DNA of 64,000 bases from Castellaniella sp044508625 (GTDB lineage: Bacteria; Pseudomonadota; Gammaproteobacteria; Burkholderiales; Burkholderiaceae_B). The notes below the pieces were generated by a model that saw only the letters and a list, made by a program, of their open reading frames with translations, ran no database searches and had not been told where the DNA came from. The first letter of the stretch is position 1. Each line of letters begins with the position of its first letter. The stretch is taken from contig JBIQHJ010000012.1 of NCBI GenBank assembly GCA_044508625.1, positions 1-64,000 of the forward strand, written 5' to 3'. Shown here one piece after another: positions 25,811 through 33,622 of the stretch. The position numbers and the translations under genes are program-made.

Positions 25811-26377
25811 GTGGGGCGCAAGCGCATCATCGTCGGCATTACCGGGGCATCGGGCGTGATATACGGCGTGCGCGCCGTCAGCGTATTATCCCAACAGCCC
25901 GACATCGAGGTCCACCTGATATTGACCGCCGCGGGAAAACGCACCCTGCTGGAGGAAACCGATTATAGCGTCAAGGACGTGGAAGCCCTCGCGCACGTCG
26001 TCCATAATCCCCAGGATATCGGCGCGCCCATTTCCAGCGGCTCGTTTCGCACCGCGGGGATGCTGGTGGCGCCCTGCTCGATCCGGTCCCTGTCCGCCAT
26101 CGCCAACGGCTACGATGCCAACCTGATCACTCGCGCTGCCGACGTCTGCCTGAAGGAAAGGCGGCCGCTCGTCCTGCTGGTCCGCGAGACGCCGCTGCAT
26201 CTGGGGCACCTGGAAACCATGGCCAGGGTGGCGAGCTATGGCGCGATCATCGCGCCGCCCGTGCCCGCCTTCTACAATCGCCCGGCCTCGATCGACGACC
26301 TGGTCGACCACACGGTCGGCCGGGCTTTCGACGTCATGGGCCTGGACCACGAACTGGTCGATCGCTGGAAGGAATGA
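25811..26377 (+). CDS. ubiX: UbiX-like flavin prenyltransferase
   Basis: 188 aa. RIIVGITGASGVIYGVRA is the UbiX/Pad1 flavin-binding start; SSGSFRTAGMLVAPCSIRSLSAIANG and RETPLHLGHLETM are the remaining signatures. It attaches a dimethylallyl group to FMN to make the UbiD cofactor. The GTG at 25811 puts the usual MKRIIVGITG start in place and is preferred; the sequence upstream in this frame is not UbiX-like. Last gene of the ten-gene operon. Confidence 0.92.
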   Translation: MGRKRIIVGITGASGVIYGVRAVSVLSQQPDIEVHLILTAAGKRTLLEETDYSVKDVEALAHVVHNPQDIGAPISSGSFRTAGMLVAPCSIRSLSAIANGYDANLITRAADVCLKERRPLVLLVRETPLHLGHLETMARVASYGAIIAPPVPAFYNRPASIDDLVDHTVGRAFDVMGLDHELVDRWKE

Positions 26378-26395
26378 GCCGGCCGCTGCGCCGGC
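26378..26395. terminator. Weak hairpin between convergent operons
   Basis: GCCGGC (26378-26383), loop CGCTGC, GCCGGC (26390-26395) between the ubiX stop and the 3' end of the FadB-like gene. There is no T-run, so it is at best a weak or Rho-assisted end for both convergent transcripts. Confidence 0.3.
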
Positions 26396-26402
26396 GTCGA
26401 TA

Positions 26403-28469
26403 TCAGGCCTGGATCCGGGGGATGTCCCAGTAGCCGAAGGCGTTGCCCAGCTTGCGGGCGCAGGCCTCCATGCGCCGCGCCAGCTCGTCGCGGCCGAGGG
26501 TGCGGGCGTGGAACATCGGGCCGCCTCGCCAGGCCGGAAAGCCGTAGCCCTTGAGCCAGACCGTGTCGATGTCGCCGGGGCGCAAGGCGATGCCTTCCTC
26601 CAGGATGCGATGGCCTTCCATCATGAGCGGCAGCAGGCAGCGATCGAGGATCTCGTCCGCGCCGATGTCCGTGCGCCGCTGAATGCCGTGCTCGCGCGCC
26701 AGTGAGGCCATGATCCCGGGCAGTTCGGGGTCCTCCAGGCGCCGCCCGTCCTCGTAACGATAGAATCCCGCGCCGGTCTTCTGCCCATGGCGTCCCATCT
26801 CGTGCAGTTTCTGGACCACGACCCGGTAGGCGGGATCGGGGGGCGCATCGCCGGACGCCTTGCGCGAGAGCACCACCTTGGCGGCCACGTCCACGCCCGC
26901 GAGATCCAGCATCCGGCAAGGCCCCATGGCAAAGCCGAACGCCTCGAGCGTCTCGTCGATCAGTGCGGGGGTCGCGCCCTCCAGCAATAGGCCCTCGGTT
27001 TCGCGCAGGTATCCTTCCAGCATGCGATTGCCGATGAAGCCGAAGCACACCCCCGATACGACCGGGACCTTGGCGATCCGCCGGGCCAGGCGCATGACGG
27101 TCGCTAGCGCGTCGGGCGCGGTGTGTTTCCCGCGCACGACCTCCACCAGGCGCATGACGTGGGCGGGGCTGAAGAAATGCATGCCCAGCACGTCGGCCGG
27201 CCGGCCCGAGCACCGGGCCAGGTGATCGATGTCCAGCGACGAGGTGTTGCTGGCGAGGATGGCGGTGGGTTTCGCGATTTCCCCGAGGCGGCGAAAGATC
27301 GCCTCCTTGATGTCGAGCTGCTCGAAGGCCGCCTCCACGATCAGGTCGGTCCGGGCCAGCGGCGCCTCGTCCAGCGCCACCCGCACCAGGCCGCCGCGCC
27401 TTTCCGCCTCGGCGGCCGAGAGCCGGCCCTTTTCGGCCAGGCGCCGGTACGATGCCGTGATCGTGGCACTGGCCCGCGACAGGCTGCCGGCGTCCAGGTC
27501 GTGCAGGATGACGGGGATGCCGGCATTGGCGAAGCACATCGCGATGCCCACGCCCATTGTGCCCGCGCCCACCACGCCCACCTCGTCGATGGGCCGCAGC
27601 GGGATGTCCTTGGGCAGACCGGGCACGTGGGCGGCTTCGCGTTCCGCGAAGAAAGCGTGCCTCAGGGCCTGGGATTCGGTCGTGTCGCGGCATCGCAGGA
27701 AGGCCTCGCGCTCCAGCCGCAGCCCCTCCTCGAAGGGCCGTTCGACCTCGCGCAGCAACCGGGCGCAGGCGCGCGCGGCATGCCCGCCCCGATCGGCCGC
27801 CGGCAGCCCGTCCAGGCATTCCTGTATCGACTGACGGTCCCGCGCGTCCAGGCGGATCGTGCGTTGCGCCAGCGCGCGGCCCTGCGTCCCGGCGCGGCCG
27901 AGGCCCTTCGCGAACGCCAGGGCGCGCCCTTCGAGGTCGTCGTCGAACACGGCATCCACCAGGCCCATGTCGAGCGCGGCCGCGGCGGACACCGGCTTGC
28001 CGGTGACGATCATCCGCAAGGCCGGCGCCACGCCGACCAGGCGGGGGAGGCGCTGCGTCCCCCCGGATCCCGGGACGAGCCCCAGCGTCACCTCGGGCAG
28101 CCCCAGCGAGGCCGAGCGCAGCGCGACGCGATGGTGGCAGGCCAGGGCCAGCTCGAGTCCGCCCCCGAGGACGGTGCCAAAGAGCACCGCCACGACCGGC
28201 ACGGGAAAGGATTCCAGCCGGGCGTGCACCTCGTTCGGATCGGGCTCGGGAATCGCCTCGCCGTCGAATTCGCGGATGTCCGCCCCCGCCATGAACGTGC
28301 GGCCCTTGCAGGTGACCAGGACGGCCGCGAGCGTCGGATTCCGTTCGAGCTCGGTCAGGGCGTCGACGAGGCCCCGCCTCACCGCCTGCGAGGACGCGTT
28401 GACGGGCGGATGGTCGATGGCAATGACGGCGATGTCTTGGATGAGCGTGTATTGGACGGGTTTTGGCAT
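26403..28469 (-). CDS. Bifunctional enoyl-CoA hydratase / 3-hydroxyacyl-CoA dehydrogenase (FadB/FadJ-like)
   Basis: 688 aa. Residues 1-190 are a crotonase domain (MAGADIREFD, GGGLELALACHHR, LGLPEVTLGLVPGSGGTQRLPR with both hydratase Glu). From about residue 295 a 3-hydroxyacyl-CoA dehydrogenase follows (VGVVGAGTMGVGIAMCFANAG NAD loop; NTSSLDI; GMHFFSPAHVM with the catalytic His), then two helical C-terminal repeats. It catalyses the hydration and oxidation steps of beta-oxidation. Second gene after the thiolase on the minus strand, 201 bp apart, the gap filled by repeats. Confidence 0.93.
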   Translation of the reverse strand: MPKPVQYTLIQDIAVIAIDHPPVNASSQAVRRGLVDALTELERNPTLAAVLVTCKGRTFMAGADIREFDGEAIPEPDPNEVHARLESFPVPVVAVLFGTVLGGGLELALACHHRVALRSASLGLPEVTLGLVPGSGGTQRLPRLVGVAPALRMIVTGKPVSAAAALDMGLVDAVFDDDLEGRALAFAKGLGRAGTQGRALAQRTIRLDARDRQSIQECLDGLPAADRGGHAARACARLLREVERPFEEGLRLEREAFLRCRDTTESQALRHAFFAEREAAHVPGLPKDIPLRPIDEVGVVGAGTMGVGIAMCFANAGIPVILHDLDAGSLSRASATITASYRRLAEKGRLSAAEAERRGGLVRVALDEAPLARTDLIVEAAFEQLDIKEAIFRRLGEIAKPTAILASNTSSLDIDHLARCSGRPADVLGMHFFSPAHVMRLVEVVRGKHTAPDALATVMRLARRIAKVPVVSGVCFGFIGNRMLEGYLRETEGLLLEGATPALIDETLEAFGFAMGPCRMLDLAGVDVAAKVVLSRKASGDAPPDPAYRVVVQKLHEMGRHGQKTGAGFYRYEDGRRLEDPELPGIMASLAREHGIQRRTDIGADEILDRCLLPLMMEGHRILEEGIALRPGDIDTVWLKGYGFPAWRGGPMFHARTLGRDELARRMEACARKLGNAFGYWDIPRIQA

Positions 28470-28482
28470 GGGGGCTTTGTGT

Positions 28483-28608
28483 GGGGATGCTTCGCGGTGG
28501 GATGCCTGTGCGTCGGGGTGCCTGTGCGTTGGGTGCTATGCGTCGGGATGCCTATGCGTGGATGGCCTGTGTGGCGCTGGCCTGCGTGGCACCGGCTTGC
28601 ATGGGCGA
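28483..28608. repeat. Two degenerate tandem arrays in the thiolase/fadB gap
   Basis: Five units of about 16 bp (consensus GGGATGCCTGTGCGTC; 28483-28560) are followed by three 15-bp units (GGCCTGTGTGGCGCT and variants; 28564-28608). They fill most of the 201-bp gap. No conserved spacers of equal size separate them, so this is not CRISPR. Confidence 0.75.
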
Positions 28609-28670
28609 GCGCGCCGCTGGCGTGTCCAGCGCCTGCCTGGATGGGCTCCGCGGGGGTGGCGTTTTCGGTG

Positions 28671-29861
28671 TCATGGCTGGAATATTTCAAAAAGGGCGGC
28701 CGCCCCCATGCCGCCGCCGACGCACATGCTGACGACGGCGTATTTCGCGCGGCGGCGGCGCCCCTCGAGGAGGATGTGTCCCGCCAGCCGGGCACCCGTC
28801 ATGCCGTAAGGGTGTCCGATCGAGATCGCCCCGCCGTTCACGTTGAGGATCCCGGGATCGATGTCGAGAAAGTTCCGGCAGTACAGGGTCTGGCAGGCGA
28901 AGGCCTCGTTGATTTCCCAGAGGTCGATGTCGTCGAAGTCCAGGCCGTGCCGCTTCAGGAGTCTCGGGATCGCGTGGATCGGGCCGAGGCCCATTTCCTC
29001 CGGCGCGCAGCCGGCCACGACCGCGCCGCGGTAGGCGCCCAGCGGCTCGAGGCCACGCCGCTGCGCCAGGGTGCCTTCCATGACGACGCAGGCCGCTGCG
29101 CCGTCCGACAATTGGCTGGCATTGCCGGCCGTGATCGAGCCGCCTTCGACCACGGGCTTGAGCGCGGCCAGGCTTTCGAGCGAGGTTTCGGGCCGGTTGC
29201 CCTCGTCCTTCGACAGCAGCAGCTCGCGCAGCTCCACCCGTCCGCTTTCCTTGTCGATGCGCGCATGGGTCGTCTGGATGGGGACGATTTCCGCGTCGAA
29301 CCGGCCGTCCTCTTGCGCCAGGCGGGTTCTTTGCTGGGAGGACAGGGCATAGGCGTCCTGCTCGTCCCTGCCGATGCCGTATTTCCGCGCCACGAACTCC
29401 GCGGTCTGCAGCATGGGCATGTAGGCGTGCTGCGCGCCGGCGATGACGTTCGGATCGGCTTCGCGCGCGATCCAGGGCAGATAGTCGTTCTGCACCAGGG
29501 AAACGCTGTCCTGCCCCCCGGCGACGGCGATCCGCATGTTGCCGACCATGATCTCGTGCGCGGCATTCGTGATGGCCATCAGGCCCGAGGCGCACTGGCG
29601 GTCCAGCGTCTGGCCCGCCACCGACACCGGCAGGCCGGCGGCCAGCGCCGCGTGCCGGGCGAGGTTTCCGCCCGCCGTCCCGGCCGACAGCACCGTTCCC
29701 ATCACCACGTCGTCGATCTCGGCCGGATCGATCCCGGCGCGCTCGACCGCATGGCGGATCGCGTGGGCGGCCAGCGTCGGGGACTTGGTGTGGTTCAATG
29801 CGCCGCGAAAAGCCTTCCCGATGGGCGTGCGGGCCGTCGAGACGATGACAGCTTCTTTCAT
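28671..29861 (-). CDS. Acetyl-CoA acyltransferase (thiolase)
   Basis: 396 aa thiolase. Nucleophile Cys in DRQCASGL (near residue 90), NEAFACQ, GGAISIGHPYGMTGAR with the catalytic His, and the second catalytic Cys in SMCVGGGMGAA. It performs the final thiolytic cleavage of beta-oxidation. First gene of a leftward pair with the FadB-like enzyme, and divergent from the GntR gene. Confidence 0.94.
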   Translation of the reverse strand: MKEAVIVSTARTPIGKAFRGALNHTKSPTLAAHAIRHAVERAGIDPAEIDDVVMGTVLSAGTAGGNLARHAALAAGLPVSVAGQTLDRQCASGLMAITNAAHEIMVGNMRIAVAGGQDSVSLVQNDYLPWIAREADPNVIAGAQHAYMPMLQTAEFVARKYGIGRDEQDAYALSSQQRTRLAQEDGRFDAEIVPIQTTHARIDKESGRVELRELLLSKDEGNRPETSLESLAALKPVVEGGSITAGNASQLSDGAAACVVMEGTLAQRRGLEPLGAYRGAVVAGCAPEEMGLGPIHAIPRLLKRHGLDFDDIDLWEINEAFACQTLYCRNFLDIDPGILNVNGGAISIGHPYGMTGARLAGHILLEGRRRRAKYAVVSMCVGGGMGAAALFEIFQP

Positions 29862-30274
29862 GGGTTTTTCGGTGTCGTCGTGAGTGTTGTCGTTCAGGAG
29901 GCCATCGGCCGTTCAGGATTTGGCGTCCGTGGGTTTGGCGCATGGCACGGCCGTCGCGAGCGACTCGGCCGGCACGCGATTCCCCGGCACGCGATTCCCT
30001 CTGGTACTGTATAATTGTAGGATGATAATATCATACAAAATGAGCCCCAAATTATCAAGCGCCGGCCCTCGTCCGTGGCGCGGGATGCGGCGCGTGGCCC
30101 CGCCGGGGGTGAGGCCTTGGCTTGCCTTTTCGTGTACAAGTGGATAGTTTGCGAAAATTGAGCCCATCGGATGATGGATGGTCGATGAGTCCATCGTATG
30201 GATCCGTGCCCGGGAATTTCCCGGACCTTGCACCACCCGTTTTCACCAATCACCGCTTCGGAGAACGACCCGCC
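29862..30274. promoter_or_regulatory. Divergent thiolase / GntR control region
   Basis: 413 bp between divergent genes. It contains ATGATA-A-TATCAT (30022-30034) nested in TTGTA...TACAA half-sites (30015-30038), similar to the half-sites of the palindrome at 15195, and a TATAAT on the plus strand at 30010-30015 usable as a -10 box. No convincing coding frame. It is the likely site where the GntR protein controls itself and the thiolase operon. Confidence 0.45.
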
Positions 30275-31009
30275 ATGATTTCATCGACAGATACCGCCGG
30301 CGAAAAGCCCAAATCGCCGGCTCAGATCAGCGCATCCGACAAGGTATTCTGGGGTATCGTGCGAGGGCTCGAGACGCAGCAGTTCGTCCCCGGACAGCGG
30401 CTGGTGGAGGCCGACCTGGCCGCGCGCTTCCACGTCGGCCGCAACGTCGTGCGCGAGGCCATGCAGCGCCTCGCCGCCGAGGGCCTGGTCGATTTGTCCC
30501 GGCACAAGAGCGTGTCCGTGCGCGTGCTCTCGCGCAGCGAGGCGTTCGACCTGCTCGATATCGCGGAAAGGATCTTCGGGCTGCTGACCCGCAGCGCGAC
30601 GCGCGCCCACCAGGATCCGGGCCATGCGGACGAGCTGAGGGCGGTCATGGAGGCCCTGCGCGCGGCGGACGACCAGCGCGACCCCAAGGCGTTCGCCTCG
30701 GCCCGGCGGGGCTTTCACCGCACCCTGCTGAACATGGGCGGGAACCGCGACCTGAAGCGCCTCTTCACGACGATCCACCTCCCCATCCTCTACGCCCAGC
30801 AGCAGATCCCCTCCTTGCAGCAGATCCGCCTGGTCGATTATCAGCGGATCGTCACCGCCGTGCTCTCCGGGGACCCGGATGCCGCCGACGAAGCCGGCAA
30901 ACACCACGTCCAGAACGTCCGCCGGGCATTGCAGGAACTGGAAGCCAGCATCGACCGCCGCGAACTCTGGCCCGCACAGGAACTCGAAGCCTCCGCGGAT
31001 GCTCGGTGA
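30275..31009 (+). CDS. GntR-family regulator (FCD subfamily)
   Basis: 244 aa. Winged helix (LVEADLAARFHVGRNVVREAMQRLAAEGLVDL) at residues 40-75, then a helical FCD-type ligand domain containing RRGFHRTLLNMGGNRDL. ATG 30275 follows GGAGAACGACCCGCC and begins a normal-length protein; an in-frame start at 30122 would add 51 residues with no family match. Probable controller of the catabolic island on its left, given its divergent position and shared TTGTA/TACAA half-sites. Its last codons begin the 22-bp repeat array. Confidence 0.87.
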   Translation: MISSTDTAGEKPKSPAQISASDKVFWGIVRGLETQQFVPGQRLVEADLAARFHVGRNVVREAMQRLAAEGLVDLSRHKSVSVRVLSRSEAFDLLDIAERIFGLLTRSATRAHQDPGHADELRAVMEALRAADDQRDPKAFASARRGFHRTLLNMGGNRDLKRLFTTIHLPILYAQQQIPSLQQIRLVDYQRIVTAVLSGDPDAADEAGKHHVQNVRRALQELEASIDRRELWPAQELEASADAR

Positions 31010-31128
31010 CTCCTTTGCGGAGGCCCGATGAATCCTTAGCGGATGCGCGGTGACTCCTTTGCGGATGTTTGATGGGTCTTTTGGGGATTCCCGACGAATC
31101 TTTCGCGGGTGACCGATGAATCGGCGGG
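30997..31128 (+). repeat. Six-copy 22-bp degenerate tandem repeat
   Basis: Contiguous 22-bp units at 30997, 31019, 31041, 31063, 31085 and 31107. Units 1 and 3 are nearly identical (GGATGCTCGGTGACTCCTTT and GGATGCGCGGTGACTCCTTT, both then GC); the later ones drift. Unit 1 contains the last codons and TGA of the GntR gene, so the array is a repeated gene tail. Confidence 0.88.
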
Positions 31129-31204
31129 GGCGGGGGCTTGCCATTGCGGGGTCAATGGCGGCGGATTGATGTTGGAAATTCAGGGTTGGAAGGGCGGTGC
31201 GGGA

Positions 31205-31250
31205 AATCGGGATCGAGGAATCGGGATCGAGGAATCAGTGTCGGGAGGAA
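31205..31250. repeat. 14-bp tandem repeat, intergenic
   Basis: Two perfect copies of AATCGGGATCGAGG (31205-31218, 31219-31232) followed by diverged copies. The gap from 31129 to 31323 shows nothing else that I can support. Confidence 0.7.
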
Positions 31251-31323
31251 TGGATCGATATCGAGAAGAATGGCCCGATGCCTGATTTGGCGGTCTTCCA
31301 CCGTCCGTCCGCTTCGATGATGT

Positions 31324-31791
31324 TCAGAGATCTTTCTCCGGCCAGCCGTCCGATTCGACGGCGCGGGCGGCGCCGATCGGATGGCGCGCCCGGTGCTCCC
31401 GGCGCCATCTGAGCGCCAGCCACCATGCGAAGGCGGCCAGCGCCGCCCCGGCCAGGTTGCCACCGATGTCGCCCAGGCTGAAATCCCGCGTCGCCGGTTG
31501 CAGCGCATGCTGCAGCCATTCCACCAGCGGCGCCGCGGCCGCCAGCGCCGGCCAGACCCCCCAGGCGCCACGGCGCCCATAGGCCGCCAGCGCGCCGCAC
31601 AGGCCCAGGCCCAGGAAAGCCAGCACGTGCATCGCCTTGTCCGATTCATTGAACAGCTCGGGCGGCGATTCAGGCCGGAACACCCCATAGCAGAACACCG
31701 CCAGGCATGCGCAGAACAGCGCCAGCCGATGGCGCCAGACCAGCGCCGGCAAAATGTCGCGGAAAATGCTGCGGGTAGGGTCGTGTTGCAC
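31324..31791 (-). CDS. VanZ-like small membrane protein
   Basis: 155 aa with four hydrophobic segments. SDKAMHVLAFLGLG, VEWLQHALQPATRDFSLGDIGGNLAG follow the VanZ-like pattern (DK.xH..xF, E..Q, R..S..D...N..G). Starts at GTG 31791 since no ATG is in place. Function in most bacteria is unknown; no linkage to antibiotic genes here. Confidence 0.65.
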   Translation of the reverse strand: MQHDPTRSIFRDILPALVWRHRLALFCACLAVFCYGVFRPESPPELFNESDKAMHVLAFLGLGLCGALAAYGRRGAWGVWPALAAAAPLVEWLQHALQPATRDFSLGDIGGNLAGAALAAFAWWLALRWRREHRARHPIGAARAVESDGWPEKDL

Positions 31792-31877
31792 GGCCAGGCG
31801 ATGGTCCGGATTCAGTGCGCGTCTTTGATGGGGCTACGCGTGAGCCGCTTTCTCGATGATACCGGAAACCCCTTGGT

Positions 31878-32735
31878 TCAGGCTTTCCCCGTGGGCTGCG
31901 GTATCGGCCTGCGAACAAAGCCGAGTGTAGCCTCCACACCCTGCGCAGGTATCGTCCCCAAGGGCGCGAATGTCACAGCGGATTTGCCGATCGTGTCCGC
32001 CGGCGCCCCGCTGGAATTCGACGGATCGGGCGCCCCCAGCCGCAGGGCGGGGATGGCGCTTGCACCCGCCTCCAGCAGCTCGGCAAGCGGCTGCCCTTCG
32101 GGCGTGAGCAGCGCATCGATCACCTCGGCCATGTCCCGGCCCGAAACCAGGCCGGCGCCTTGGCTCGCCTGCGCGTACAGGCGGCCGTCCTCGTCCAGCC
32201 ACCAGTGCGTGACCGGCCCATAGGGCCGCCCCGTGTGGGTCCTCAGCAGCAAACCGCCCCGCGCGTCGCGGTCCGTGCGCAGAATCCACGGCGCCCCGTC
32301 CAGCCGCACGTACACCCGCTGCGGCCCATTCTGGAAATACCAGCGACCCCGATCGTCCCCCGCATAATTGCGGCCGATGAAATCGATGATCTGTGGATTG
32401 GTGATGGCCTCGCCGGGATCCGCGGCACTGTCGTCCGTCTCTGCCCCCGCCTCGGTGTCAGCCTCTGTATCGGCCTGGCCGCCAGGTCCCGCGCCAAGCC
32501 CTTCGCCGGCTCCGCCGCCGGTCCTCGCTTCGGCCTCGCCGCTGGCTCCGCCGGTGCCGCGGCCGGCATCCGGCGTATCGGCACCCTCCGCGTCCGCCGC
32601 ATGCGCACCGCCCACGGTCCATCCGCGCCCCTGCGGATGCAGGCGCCATACGCCCTGGCGTGACAGCGACAGCCAGCCGTGGACATCCGGCACATCCGGC
32701 CAGCGCGCCATGGCGGCGATGACTTGTGGATCCAT
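31878..32735 (-). CDS. Hypothetical protein, DUF2946-like
   Basis: 285 aa. The ends are well conserved-looking (MDPQVIAAMARWPDVPDVHGWLSL; IIDFIGRNYAGDDRGRWYFQNG, VTHWWLDEDGRLY), and recall a family of Burkholderiales proteins labelled DUF2946. Between about residues 50 and 105 lies a low-complexity Gly/Ala/Asp/Thr stretch that is probably an expanded linker. Cytoplasmic; function unknown. The family name is from memory and uncertain. Confidence 0.5.
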   Translation of the reverse strand: MDPQVIAAMARWPDVPDVHGWLSLSRQGVWRLHPQGRGWTVGGAHAADAEGADTPDAGRGTGGASGEAEARTGGGAGEGLGAGPGGQADTEADTEAGAETDDSAADPGEAITNPQIIDFIGRNYAGDDRGRWYFQNGPQRVYVRLDGAPWILRTDRDARGGLLLRTHTGRPYGPVTHWWLDEDGRLYAQASQGAGLVSGRDMAEVIDALLTPEGQPLAELLEAGASAIPALRLGAPDPSNSSGAPADTIGKSAVTFAPLGTIPAQGVEATLGFVRRPIPQPTGKA

Positions 32736-32924
32736 GGCTTGAAATTCTACGCCTTGCGCTGTGGGAATGACTCGTCAAACGTCAGCGCGGCGGCGGGTCA
32801 TCGATTTCGATGCAATCGTAGATTTCGTCGCGATCTGGAATGCTTCGGGCGTCCAGGAAAGCCGCCTCATCTGGAGGCTCGGAGCCTCGGCATTGGTCCC
32901 TTTTCTAGATCGAATCCTGTGCCT

Positions 32925-33224
32925 TCATGCCGCCTCGCGCCAGCCTGATCCCGTTTCCTCGAAAACGATTTTGCCGAAGTCCTTTTTATCGAGATCGATC
33001 AGGCGGTCGATCATCTCTCGCATCTTGACGTTCCCGTCCAGCGATTCCAGGTAGATGACACGAACGAGCCGATCATGCGCCTTGGGCATTCGCCGGCCGC
33101 GCTCCCACAGCGATACGGTTTGCTCCGTCGATCCGAGCAGGTCGGCGAGCCGCTTTTGGGACAGGCCTATTTCCTTTCTCAGGAATCTCAACTCGGCGCC
33201 GGTCAAATCACTGCTGCAATCCAT
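32925..33224 (-). CDS. HTH antitoxin (XRE/MqsA-type C-terminal domain)
   Basis: 99 aa. LTGAELRFLRKEIGLSQKRLADLLGSTEQTVSLWERGRRMP is a helix-turn-helix like that of MqsA/HigA antitoxins, lacking the MqsA zinc finger. It overlaps the upstream DUF4258 gene by 22 bp, the normal arrangement for this toxin-antitoxin type. Likely binds the toxin and its own promoter. Confidence 0.7.
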   Translation of the reverse strand: MDCSSDLTGAELRFLRKEIGLSQKRLADLLGSTEQTVSLWERGRRMPKAHDRLVRVIYLESLDGNVKMREMIDRLIDLDKKDFGKIVFEETGSGWREAA

Positions 33225-33451
33225 TCGCCAGCCTCGTCACGGTGCAGGGCAGCGGCCACACGCACCTCATCCCCCGCCCAGCGATACTGCAACGTACATT
33301 TCCATGAGCCATCGATATCCTGATGCGCGGGCTCGTGGATGGAACCCAGGCGCAAGCATGTCAAGACTTGCTTGATCGTGATTTTTCTTTGGTTCATCCG
33401 CTTTCTGGCGTGGGTCCTGATGTAGACATTGCATGAATCCTGTGGACGCAA
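33203..33451 (-). CDS. DUF4258 putative toxin
   Basis: 82 aa. HARKRMNQRKITIKQVLTCL opens the DUF4258 domain, a RelE-like fold found in toxin genes, and WKCTLQYRWAGDEVRVAAAL is its central sheet. The only in-frame start before the conserved His is TTG at 33451, which sits on the T-run of the tRNA-Cys terminator, so the true start is uncertain. Pairs with the overlapping HTH gene downstream. Confidence 0.6.
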   Translation of the reverse strand: MRPQDSCNVYIRTHARKRMNQRKITIKQVLTCLRLGSIHEPAHQDIDGSWKCTLQYRWAGDEVRVAAALHRDEAGEWIAAVI

Positions 33452-33485
33452 AAAAAACCCGCAAAGCCTATGCCGCTGCGGGTTT
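33450..33485 (-). terminator. Rho-independent terminator of tRNA-Cys
   Basis: AAACCCGCA (33455-33463) and TGCGGGTTT (33477-33485) form a 9-bp stem; read on the minus strand it is followed by a run of eight T (33450-33457). It lies 17 bp downstream of tRNA-Cys. Confidence 0.9.
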
Positions 33486-33502
33486 CATCGAAAAGCCAAA
33501 CC

Positions 33503-33576
33503 TGGAGGCGCAAGCCGGAATCGAACCGACGTACACGGATTTGCAGTCCGCTGCATCACCACTCTGCCATTGCGCC
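33503..33576 (-). tRNA. tRNA-Cys (GCA)
   Basis: 74 nt including the encoded CCA (33503-33505). The acceptor stem GGCGCAA pairs with TTGCGCC, T-loop GGTTCGATTCC, and the anticodon loop CTGCAAA gives anticodon GCA (complement at 33542-33544). Discriminator base is U. Normal cloverleaf, followed by its own terminator. Confidence 0.96.
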
Positions 33577-33622
33577 GGTGTGCGTGTGGCCCGTAGGGGG
33601 CACGACACCAGAAAGCCTGCCA

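Noticed and set aside
23701..26377. Ubiquinone-biosynthesis ubiD/ubiX pair
   Set aside because: They share an operon with a transporter and beta-oxidation enzymes rather than with quinone genes, so a catabolic role is more likely.
26378..26395. Strong bidirectional terminator between convergent operons
   Set aside because: Only a 6-bp GC stem without any T-run, so I list it as a weak candidate only.
27123..30014. A 963-codon open frame opposite the FadB-like and thiolase genes
   Set aside because: Both real genes on the minus strand have complete active-site motifs; the plus-strand frame runs through the repeat array and shows no motif.
30997..31250. Possible CRISPR array
   Set aside because: Units are contiguous and degenerate with no unique spacers of regular length, and no cas gene is near.
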